Shown here piece after piece: positions 47,404 to 57,853 of a stretch of DNA of 64,000 nt. This stretch comes from Brachionus plicatilis (taxonomy: Eukaryota; Rotifera; Eurotatoria; Ploima; Brachionidae), in assembly GCA_010279815.1 (NCBI GenBank), contig QEOQ01000590.1:613149-677148 (forward strand). The letters are read 5' to 3'. A program made the position numbers and the translations under genes. Numbering within the stretch: position 1 is the stretch's first letter; each line of letters begins with the position of its first letter. The notes under the pieces are model-generated. The model worked only from the letters and a program-made list of their open reading frames with translations. It did no database searches and was not told the origin of the DNA.

Positions 47404-50400
47404 ATGCATGTTTGGCTTAGAAATGAACCACTGAATAGTTGCGCCATTAATTATCCAATCTCCCATCACATAAATGCAAATGTAAGCTTTAAGAATCAAA
47501 AAACAAAAATGAGTAAATAATGTTATTATTTAGACTCTAAGAAAAACAGTTAATTATGCCAAAAACAAAGGAGCTTTAGGCTATCCAAAGATTGAGTAAA
47601 ATTGTTTTTAAAATTTAAATTCAATTGTATTTATTTTTATTTTTTAGATACTCCATTTGGAGATACATTGCATGCAACAAAATTAGTATACCAGAGCATC
47701 TGGCTTGGATGTAAGTTTGAAGATTTAAATTAATAATGGGCGTTTAGAATAAGTTTTTTTTTATTTCTAAAAATAAATATATTTACGAGAAACAAAGTGT
47801 ACTTAAAGGTTTTAGTATTTTGAATTTCGATCTTAAAAGTTTATACTATCAGAATAAGCGTTATTGCATATCGAATATTTATCTTAATGCTGGAATGGTA
47901 AATTCAAAAGATATCTATAGCAATTTTAAAACATAAGAAAAAAGCCTATTTTTACAGATTATTCTGCATAAAGAATGAAGCTTTCAATAAAGGATTTATT
48001 GAAATCATCTCTCATTTACATTTTTAAAACAAATTTAGTAAAAAATGGAAATTTAAATTTTCATTCTTAAAATTATTTCATTGAATAATTTTTCTGAATG
48101 GAAAATATAAATTATTACCTTAACTTTATCAAATAATTTTTTATCCTTTTAATTTTTTTTTGATTATTTGATACTGATTTCGATACTATTTAATTCATCA
48201 TTTTGTTTTTAAACTTAAAACTTAAGTTAAATAATTTTATTTAATAAAATAAGTAAAATAAATTGTAAATTTAAAGAGAAAAAATATTCTCATTAATTGA
48301 AAAATTGATTTTAAATTCTTTCAAAATAAAATAATTCCTAGAATTTTGCATCATTAAAGTTAATTTACGGGGGAGAAGTTTTAAAAAGAATTTTGTTATT
48401 CATTTAAACTCTTTATTGAGTCATTTAAATTTTCAGAAAAGAAAAAATTCAGAAAATTTTGCTCGCAAATATTTAATAACTAGTTTTTTCGAACAAAAAT
48501 TGAACTAAATAACCCTTTAAAATTAAAAAAAAAAAAATGATAAATTTTTAAAGTCAATCTTAAAAAAACTTTCTATTGATACAATAAAGATAGATTTAGT
48601 AAAAGCCATTTAAAGCTAACAATGATTTAAATTTTTTTTTAAATCTTAGTAGTTTTTGTTCTATTTTTCTTAACCAAAATACTTAATTAATTTATTGTAG
48701 GTATTTTGAGTCTTTTTACGCCATGTCAAACTATGGTAATCAAAGAAGCATAGAGTTTGACATTGAAAATAACAAATGCAAAAACAAAGAAGAACAAGGT
48801 TTTTTATTAATCTAAATTAATTTTTAAAGCAAAATCTAAATTATTTTAACTAAAGAGAAAATAAAAGACTCCAAAAGAGTTGACCTGTACCAATTTATTC
48901 TTCATTTATACATTCAACAATTTTATACCATTGATTTAAAATCTTCCATCATGTCAAGAGAAGAGTAAATATCTATTTAAAAATAATTAAAAAATTCTAA
49001 TTTCATATTTTAAATTAGATGGCCAGTCAATCGTAATGATGGAAATGATCGTAAAAAATCTAAAGTAAATGTTTCATGATCAAATTAAATGTGTTTAATT
49101 ATCAATTTTTTGCGTGTAGGGAACCGATGAACTAAATTTTATCAATTTTGTCACAAAAAATTTCGACGAAATTATTAGTCTATTTTCATTTGATAAAACA
49201 ATTAATCAAAATGACATAGTCAGTGAGGAGATTCAACAAGCGCTTAACTTTATTTTGGAGGGCTCTGTTGATAATTATCAAACAATTTTACCATTTAGCC
49301 AGCTACTAAAGCAATCATCAGTTCAGTCAAAAATGGTGAGTTAATTTTTAAATTTTTATTGAAAACAAAATGGTCACAATATTAATACAAGAATGACGGT
49401 AAAATGTATGTAAAAAATTTGGTCATATTTCTCAAAAATTTCATTGAAATGAATCCTTTTGGTCTGAACTCTTGCCTCCGAAACGGAAAACGCATCACGG
49501 CAACTTATCTTGGTGGTTCTATGGATCCCAAAAAATATGGGAAAGTAATCACTAATATTAATTCGGCTCCCAAAAAGTAATTTTGTAAAAACCACATTTT
49601 TCAAAGAAACTAATTAAATTTAAAAAAGTGATTTTATAGTTTTTGTAAGTCAAGTACTTAAACAAACTTTAATTGAAGTAATTTTATATTAATTTTTTTA
49701 ATATGAATGATTTTATCTTTATTTTTAGAATTCTCAAACATTTCGAAACTGTGGTCTTTATATTGATAAATGTTTATCATCAAATATCTATATATTACAG
49801 TCTTTGAGGTATTAAATACAAAAAATTTTAAAAAATTACTCATAATTTTTTATTAAGATCTTGTGCTATAAAAAAATGCAAAAAATCTTTGATATTTATC
49901 GGACCCACTCAGCGTACAGTTACAGTTGATAACTGCAACGATTGCACTATTGTTTGTATATGTAGAAGAATTATCATTAGGTAAATAAAATTAAAAAAAA
50001 ATTTATAAAATAATTTTTATTTCAAATTAAAGAAATTGTTCAATGTGTAATTTTTATCTTTTGACCCCGACTAGTCCAATTTTGTTAACAGGGTGTGATA
50101 ACATAAAATTTGCTCCTTATAACTCAACATATTCAGGTGTTGAAGAAGATGCCTTAATGGCTGGAATATCCGACATGATTAACTTATGGGACAAGCCAAT
50201 TGTAGTAACACAGAATCAGAGTCTTATTGGCCTTCATTGGTCACTAATGAACCCGTCTGATTTTCAGGTTATCAATGTTCCTATTGAAACTGATATTAAA
50301 CAACATTCTTCTTCAAATGAATTAATCAACAAAGCGAACGTAATTTTTTCAATTTAAAAAAAAGCATTGATTTATTATTTGTTTATCAAAATAAAAAAGG

Positions 50401-51085
50401 ATTGTAAAATTTCAAACAAAAATTTCAATACAAAAAGGAAAAAATTTTATAACTTTTGTTCTAAATGTCAAAAACTTGTTCTGCAAATGAAACATAGTGA
50501 AACGACTTAAGTTTCACCTACTGCAAAAATCTGCAAAATCTGTGTGAACTCTGCAAAATTGCACACTATTTAAAATTATTAAAAATAAGACGGATTTTGC
50601 TTCACTTTGTAGTTTCATTTGCAGAACAAGTTTTTTACAATAAGAACAAAAGTTAAAAAATTTTCCTTTTTGTATTGAAAGTTTAGTATGAAATTTCTCA
50701 ATGCAAATTAAAAAGAATTAATTAAAATTAAAAAGTTTTGAGTAAAATTAGAATTAAAATATTTGGAAAGAAAATAGCTAGATGAACCAAAATTTTGAAA
50801 TCTTTTTTAAAAGTGCAAGAATTGAGCAAAATAATTATATTTAATTTAAAGGAAGTATTCGGTATTTTGCCAATAGAATATGAACGAGAGCTAACTGAAC
50901 GCTACCAAATTCTAGAACTTAATTTGGATCTAATTCAAACAGCTGATCTAAATCAAGAACAAAAGATGATGCTACAACGTTTCATAGAAACCAGTTTCAA
51001 AGAAAGTCTGCAAATAAGTGGAGAACAAAAGCAACTAGACCATTTGGCAACCATAACCAACTGCCTTAATCCACAAGGCCAGTAA
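47404..51085 (+). CDS. TBCCD1: TBCC domain-containing protein 1
   Basis: Twelve exons: 47404-47481, 47534-47595, 47648-47710, 48701-48798, 48856-48964, 49019-49064, 49120-49335, 49392-49576, 49729-49808, 49858-49980, 50033-50339, 50852-51085; about 533 residues (human 557). TBCCD1 is a centrosome/basal-body protein affecting centriole linkage and Golgi position. Marks: YSIWRYIACNK, FILHLYIQQFY then SREEWP, FIEMNPFGLNSCLRNGKR, and a C-CAP/TBCC beta-helix with YIDKCLSSNIYILQSLRS, CKKSLIFIGPTQRTVTVDNC, CNFYLLTPTSPILLTGC, IKFAPYNSTY and LWDKPIVV. The C-terminal helix is LTERYQILELNLDLIQTADL. The junction 49576/49729 is one base out of phase as modelled; an A5 run stands at that donor, so a missed microexon or a base miscall is likely. 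The last intron carries a fold-back element. Confidence 0.9.
50400..50705. mobile_element. MITE-like fold-back in TBCCD1 last intron
   Basis: Arms of roughly 90 bp share TTTCAATACAAAAAGGAAAA, AACTTTTGTTCT and AACTTGTTCTGCAAATGAAAC in inverse orientation. The centre includes CTGCAAAATCTGTGTGAACT. It fills most of a 512-nt intron, far above the usual intron size here. Ends and target duplication could not be fixed. Confidence 0.7.
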
Positions 51086-51843
51086 CTGGCAAATCAATCT
51101 CAATATTCCATTTTTGTATTTAATCAAAAAATTTTGTACAATTTTATTATTTTTTTAAAATAAAAATGTTAAATTACCTTCATCTGGGACCATTGGTAAC
51201 ACTTTGATGACCGAAAACGCAATATTTTAGACCATTTTATGTTTATGTATGTCTGTTTATAACATAAATAATAAGATGGCCTAAGATATTAGGCGATTAT
51301 TGAGCCCGAGAATTGGCCATTTTTGAAGTCGATTGCTGAAGTTATTTTTTATTTAAATTTTTTGTGTATGAGCTCGACTGGCGTAGATTTACTGCTTTAA
51401 ATAATAGACTGATATTTACTTAATAGTCAGTTGAAGGCTAAATGACTAATAAATTATAAAAAATTTGATTGTTGTTGTTCTTTAGAAATATTGTTTTGTG
51501 ATTGGTATGCTTGGTTCTATTTTTTAGAAAATCGTTTGAATAAATATAGCAAAATATAACATGGCATTGGTGTCCAAAAGCTGGGTTGAAAATCGATAAG
51601 AAATGATATTTATTATTTATGGAAAACGCCATATAAACCATTGTTGTTATTCTCTTTTTCTTGATCAAAGTGTCCTGAAATTTGGCACAAAAATGCTTTG
51701 TGCTCGAAATCCAATACAATATAATCATAAAATATAACATATTTAATGATCTAAATGTCCGTAAATTAAAACTTTCATAGCAAAAAAATTAATTGTTTTC
51801 TAGATCTGTGATCAGATTAAATTTTTGCTCCTTCTTAACTATT
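51086..51843. other. Spacer after TBCCD1
   Basis: Holds the TBCCD1 AATAAA (near 51160), then a GC-richer patch at 51180-51400 of unknown origin (perhaps an old repeat), then AT-rich DNA. Confidence 0.4.
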
Positions 51844-53078
51844 ATGATCATCATGGATTCTTATTCAACTAAAAAATTATTCTTTGATAAAAAACTAAAT
51901 TCAACCTTTAAATTTCAGGACACAAGTTTAGATGACTTGGAAAACTTATGTTTCTGTTTGCTAATGGAAGCGTAAGTGTTTGTTTGGAGTAAATTTTAGA
52001 TCACTTGAGAAAATTTAAACTGCCCCACTTGATCCTGTTGATAAACATTTAAAACTATAGAACTTCCATATCAAATCTTTTCCGAAAAATTTTAGTTGAA
52101 TTCAGAACACCTTGATTAAAAATAAAAACAAACCAGACTATCTAGCAAAAATTACAAACAAACAATTTCCATATTAAAGTATTAAAAAACTTTTAATCTA
52201 ATTTATAAAATTTTAAATAAAATAAATAAATTGTAAAATGGCTTTTATTAAAAACAGAATTGGATTCCTATTTAAACTTTGTGGGCTTTAAGGGTTTTTG
52301 GTTTTATTTTAATTAGTTTTATAAAAAGCATTTTAAAAAATAGAATTTAATCGTTTTAAGATTAAATAAGGCGTAATGAGAATTAATAACAAAATTTTAA
52401 GCTTTGGTATTAATTTTTCAGACTAAAAAGACTTTATTTAAGAGATAAATTCAAGTTAAATTTATCTTAAAAGAATACTTGAACTATGATTGTCATTTTC
52501 ATATATAATTAAGATTTTTGTTGAAGTATTACTAAATTTTACCTTAATACTAAGAATAATAATAATGATAAAATTTACAGCAGACCAATTGCAGTGCAGG
52601 GCTATTTGTAACTTTATTTTATTCTTAACCTAAAAAAAATAATTAGTTAAGAAGGTGTCAATAAAAGTTTTTTTTTCTGTATTAAATAAACTTTTGTCAT
52701 TTTACATTTTTTATTTAGTAAAATCCTGTAGTAATAAAATTTAACTCTGCAAATTTAATTTTTATGATTTTTAATACGATGCTTTGAAGACTTGCAGATA
52801 ATTCAATTTTACATGTTTTGTATCAGCTGATACAAGAACGAGCTTTGACGACCCAAATTAAAAAATATAATTATAAATTGTCAATTTTGAGAAAATTGAT
52901 CATGTAAAAGATTTTACTCCATGAAATTTTTCTAGGTAAGTCAATTTCTTACAAAGGTTGAAAACATGTTTTTATTTTTCTTTACTTATCTAGTCGAGCT
53001 AGAACAATGTCTAGCGTGGCTCTATTGCTTGGAATTTATCAACGAATAACATTTTTTTCATTCAATAATGATATATAA
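51844..53078 (+). CDS. Possible two-exon small gene
   Basis: An open exon 51844-51971 ends in a strong donor (GC|GTAAGT). An exon at 52994-53078 begins after a T-rich tract and TAG, continues in phase and stops. The joined product is about 70 residues: MIIMDSYSTKKLFFDKK, then DTSLDDLENLCFCLLMEA joined to RARTMSSVALLLGIYQRITF. A hydrophobic C-terminal stretch is present. I do not recognise the family. Upstream exons may exist, since a TTCTAG precedes the open region at 51798-51803. The 1-kb intron is long for this window. Support is only splice-site quality and phase agreement. Confidence 0.35.
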
Positions 53079-55626
53079 AATGAAAATTTATCTATAAATT
53101 TGTAAGAAATTAAAATACTTTAATCTATAGAATATTCCTTTTTGGAAGAATATTTTAATTTGTAAAATTTAAGAAATTGCCCTAATTTAATATCTTCTTA
53201 AATAATTGGGATACTTTCAAATTAATAATAAAGTGTAATAAAGACGTTTTAAATAACTTTTATTTTTCAAAATTAAAAACTAAAACTGAATAGTTTTAAT
53301 ATATCTAAAATAAGTGAAAAAAATTTTATTTTATTTTATTGTATTTTCACTCAATTAATTTTAGGTTGATATTTTTTTAAGATTTTTTTAAATTAAATTT
53401 CTTAGCTAAATTATACATCATTTTATGTACCTTAAACTTTTTATTTCCTTAATCATGTTTAAACGAAAAACTATATTTAGTTTAATGTGATTATCTTTCA
53501 CAAAATCAAGTTTCCAAGAATGTATTTTTCAAGGTTAATCAACAGGCTAGAGCCCATGCCTCATAAGACTGATTAACACTTCATTTATTAAATTGATTAT
53601 AAAAAAAAAAATATATTTATATTAAAAATATAAAAATTTTAAAAATTGAATAGAGTTATTGATTTAATAGTTTTTTGAAAAAAATTAACAACAACCTATT
53701 TACAGTACATTTCTAAACAAAGTTAACAGTGTTTCGAAACATTGCTTAAGCAGTGTTTATGAGCGGTTTAAGCAGCGTTTATGAGCGGTTTAAGTAATGT
53801 TTAAGTTAGTTTAAACTTTTTAATAAAAAATGACGGGGCAATGTTTAAAACGGTTTAAGCAGTGTTTATGAGCGGTTTAAGCAGGGTTTAAGAGCAGCTT
53901 TTAAACTGCTTAAGAAGCCTGTTAACTTTGTTTAGAAATGTACTGTAAGTTAAATTACTCAAATTTTGAAACTAAATCTCCAAGTATGTTTATTAGTAAT
54001 ATGAAGTTGATAAAAAAAATTATTTAATTTCTTTGAATTCTTGGACAAGAGAAACTTTAATTTTCTGTATTTTTATGAACAAACTGATGAGATTTTAAAG
54101 TTTATTTGCAGAAAGTTGATGTTACAAACTTTCTGCATTCAAAAAATAATTATAGAAAAAATTTAAGAATTTTTTTATCATTTTGGTATGCTTTTATGTA
54201 CCAAATTAAAAAAAAGGAATATCAGTTTCAAAAAAATTTAAAGTAACATGTTAAATTTATTTTCACACACTTTATCATTGATGATATGATAATTAAATTT
54301 AATTAAATATTTAGTACTTAAGTTTTTTCAAAATAAAATTCGGGATTCTGAAAGGACCAAGTTGTTTACTTATTTCATTTAAAGATCAAATAAATAAATT
54401 TAATATTTTTAGCTTTAAACTCTTTTCATTGTAAAATGCTTCAGCTAAAAAACGATTTCAAATGATAAAATTTTATTTTGAATGGCTTAATTATTGTTTT
54501 GTAAATTTTTGATTAAATCGATTAATCTATAAATTATTCTTTTAATTGAAACTAATTTAACTTTTCATTTTTATTTACAAAATTGTATAATTATTTTCTG
54601 TCTTAAATTTTTCTTTTTACATTTTTAATTTTTATGCATCGCCAGAATTGGCGCAAAATGAAATAAATAATAATAAATAATAATAATAATAATATATCGA
54701 TTGCTTTATTATTTTATTATCTTTTTTTTAATTAAGCTTTTTTACTTATTTCAAGAAATATTGGGATCCATACAAGCGGACAGTTAACTGGTCAAAATCT
54801 TGATCTTCTTCTTTGAACTAAAATAAACATTTTTTTTGTTTTTATTTTTTTTCTTAGTACTTGGTGCTGCATAAAACACATAATAAAAGCAAATTGAAGT
54901 TTCAGATCAAATTTTAAGATCAAAACGACCATTTAAAATTTTAAAACTTAATTAATCTAATGATTTTAATAATTTTTAAGAAATAATACTAAACATTAAT
55001 GGATCATTATCAAATTAACATCAAAATGATTGATCTCTAATATATTTAACAAAAACAATCAATAATTTAAATAATTCAGGTTAAGTTAATTCAAAAATTC
55101 AAATTTATAACTTTTATATCCATTCATTCAAACTGAAATAATTTTATTTTTCTACTTTGATAAATTTTAAATTTTAAAACAGTAAATTTTTTGTCCTTGA
55201 AAGTAAGTTTTGACTAAAATCAATTAAAATATTTAAACCTATTAAAACTCAATAAAAAGGGACATTTAAAAATTTTAAATATGAAAATAAACTTGACATG
55301 ACATGTCAAGCAATTGCTTTTGAAAAAAATTATTTTTTCTCTTATTATTAAACAAAAATATTAAAATACGAAACTAAACCCGTGATAATTCTATTAGACC
55401 ATGTGTTCTTAATTAAAAATATTTTAGCACGGGAGAGATGTACTTTGTTGCATGGTCCAAAAGCGTGTCTTAGCTTGTGGTGCAGCATAATAGAAGGAAG
55501 GAAGGAAGGAATACTGTACTTCAAATTTATAAATAAAATTTGTAATTTGGCAAAAAGTTTTATTTTAATACAAAATTTATTTTAGTTAATAATTGAATTA
55601 TCGATATTTAATTCAATAATTAATAG
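53079..55626. other. Intergenic spacer with one MITE
   Basis: AT-rich. Contains the fold-back element at 53703-53944, a TAATAA microsatellite near 54666-54694 and a GAAG microsatellite near 55494-55511 next to the 3' side of the minus-strand LINE remnant. No gene supported. Confidence 0.5.
53703..53944. mobile_element. MITE family 3 (TA-flanked, CAGTACATTTC ends)
   Basis: 242-bp element with perfect inverted ends CAGTACATTTCTAAACAAAG followed by TTAACAG, and TA on each side. The interior is built of repeated GCAGTGTTTATGAGCGGTTT and TTTAAGCAG units in alternating sense. TA target and CAGT ends fit a Tc1/mariner-like non-autonomous transposon. Confidence 0.8.
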
Positions 55627-56350
55627 TTAATCCATAATTTCTAATAATAATAAAAATCGTAAGCAATTATGTATTCGGGTAACAGGAACTATATGGAATT
55701 TTGGATACACATTATGATAGCTCTTGGCTAATATATTGCTCTTTGCACTGGGATGTAACTGTTTTGGGGCATTAAACAAATTTACAGATAGCATCTTATT
55801 TATCAATCTGTACTGCAAAATAAACTTCACAGCTTGCACCAATCTAGTTGCTCTACTTTGAAAAGATTCCAAATTTTCAATTTCCCTTTTAAGATCTTTT
55901 CTTTCCCACTTTAACCAAATCATTAGATATAACAATGCCTAGATCAAACTAACTACCTCTTCTAGTTCATGCAATCGATTGACTCCATGACCAAGATTCT
56001 TGCTTTACTTCTTGTGTAGGTTATTCTTTCCAAAATGTATTACTAATATTCTTAGCATTAAAGCTCATTAACCACTTGTTTGACCAATTAACGAGAGAAT
56101 ATATATCACTCTGAAGTTCTTGAGTGTTGACTTTATTGCTAACTTTTGCTGAATTCTTAGCGTCATCGTCAATGAGCTTGTTCTTAATACCATCATTTAT
56201 GTAGAGCACAAACAGGATTGGGCCTAGAACTGATCCTTGCCGTACACCACTGTAAACTTCTCTCCAGCTTGACTCACTGCTGCCATATATAAATATTTGT
56301 CTTCTGTTCCGCAGAAAACTATTAATCCACTTTCTAACATAACATAACTA

Positions 56351-57362
56351 CAGTCAGTCTGCGGTTATATCACTACATACTTATATCCCAATTTGGATTT
56401 ATCCCTGAATTATTTAAGAACGGATTTCTTCTAATACATTTACATTAAAAATAATGTTAAGTTAAATCCCCTCGAGATATCCCCAAATTTACTTATAACC
56501 CGTTTTTTTGAAAAAAATTATTACATATACACAATAGTAAATAAGCTACACTTTTATCACAAAAAAATTTATTGTAAAAAAAATGAGCCGAAAAAAGCGA
56601 ACAACAATTTTAATTGAAACAAAAATTGCTTTTGTTAAAGAAAAATTAAAAACAGATAAAAGCGATGATGACCTTGCTACAGAGTTCAAAATTGACAGGT
56701 CAACTGTTAGCAAAATAATAAAAGAAAAAGAGGTATTTCTTGTACATTTGGAACTTTTTATGTTCCAAATGTACAAGAAATAGTCGAAGAGGTTCTGGTC
56801 GAAGCTAATCTAGTTGAACAAAAGGATAAGTCGGTGTTAGATTTGCGTAAAATTAAGGATATTTATAAAAAAGTTGAAATCGAGCAGCTTCAGAAATTGA
56901 AGCAACCGACCATTTTTGACATTTTAAGATTTTCAAAAGACTAATTTTAATTTAATTTCCGAAAATTTGTTAATTTTTTCTATATTTTATAATATAATTT
57001 GTTTTAAATTACCCTAAGTGAATTCGTTTTGTTTAAATAATGCAAATTACTCAAGCAATATGCTTGGTCATTTGAAAAAAGAGCATGCTATTGGAATTGG
57101 GATATCAGCATAAAATTTTAGTAGGTTTTAGTTATATCCAAAAATTTAAATTAGTCAAATTGTTTAAGTAATTTTAATTAAAACATAATTTAAATAGAAT
57201 TCAGAATTATTTAAGTTAATCTTGGAATTTAAATATTTTTTGAGTTTAAATTTGAATTCAAATTTTATTTTAGTTTATATTTGAATCCAAATTTAATGTT
57301 AAATTTAAATCGAAACAAATCGAATAATTTGTTCAAATCGCCAATTTGATTTACAACACTAT
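56351..57362 (+). mobile_element. Internally deleted Tigger/pogo element
   Basis: Inserted between RT motif A and the rest of the minus-strand LINE. The left end after a TA reads CAGTCAGTCTGCGGTTATAT, Tigger-like. From 56583 it encodes a CENP-B/Psq helix-turn-helix: MSRKKRTTILIETKIAFVKE, then DDDLATEFKIDRSTVSKIIK. After an exact hairpin at the break (56736-56781) a frame resumes with VEEVLVEANLVEQKDK and ends QPTIFDILRFSKD before TAA at 56942-56944, like transposase C termini. The whole DDE catalytic core is missing, so it is non-autonomous. The right terminal repeat was not found, so the right boundary is uncertain. Confidence 0.7.
56736..56781. repeat. Perfect 20-bp hairpin at the transposase deletion junction
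   Basis: ATTTCTTGTACATTTGGAAC at 56736-56755, six-base loop, exact complement at 56762-56781. It sits where the DNA-binding part of the Tigger transposase meets its C-terminal remnant. Confidence 0.9.
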
Positions 57363-57853
57363 AATTAACTCAATAGTCTTTTGTTCGGCACTTTGTCAAG
57401 CGCTTTGGCAAAGTCCAGGAACGCCACATCAGTGCTTACTCTCGTAATTTTAAATTGAATTAAAATGAATTTAAAATAAATTAGAATTAATTTCAAAAAT
57501 TTTATTTAATTAAAAAATTCAAAACTAAAATATTTTTTAATACAGTCACCGTAAATAAATTATTATTAGATATCATGGAATTAATAAATAAAAAAATTTG
57601 AACGGACTTACTTTAAATATATGCTGATATTATTTAAAATTAACACTAAATCCTTACATTTCTTTTTAAATACAGATATACTGAATATATTGATTGAATT
57701 AAATAACTTTTAGTAAAAACTGTACATGATTTTAATTATTATTTTCTAAATTCTCTAGCGAAGATTTTGATTAAGTTTTGGTTAAGTTTTGTTTGTTATG
57801 CTTGGATCAAATGAATCACTTAATAATTATTCAGCATATTAAAATAAATCCAT

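Larger units (their letters stand above)
55627..57440 (-). pseudogene. Dead LINE on minus strand, split by a DNA transposon
   Basis: Read on the minus strand: 57440-57365 encodes DVAFLDFAKALDKVPNKRLL, the RT motif A. After an interruption, 56345-56022 continues RKWINSFLRNRRQIFIYGSS, then SGVRQGSVLGPILFVLYIND and DIYSLVNWSNKWLMSFNAKN. The stretch that should contain FADD is deleted or scrambled. 55935-55627 gives the C-terminal LESFQSRATRLV, LFNAPKQLHPSAKSN and PVTRIHNCLRFLL ending. Order and orientation match one jockey/CR1-like RT. It is a different copy, and probably a different family, from those at 30570 and 35510. Confidence 0.8.

Noticed and set aside
49374..49604. Minus-strand 76-residue frame
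   Set aside because: Antisense shadow of TBCCD1 exon 8.
55382..55585. 67-residue frame including ARERCTLLHGPKACLSLWCS
   Set aside because: Overlaps a GAAG microsatellite next to a dead LINE 3' end; most likely repeat-derived.
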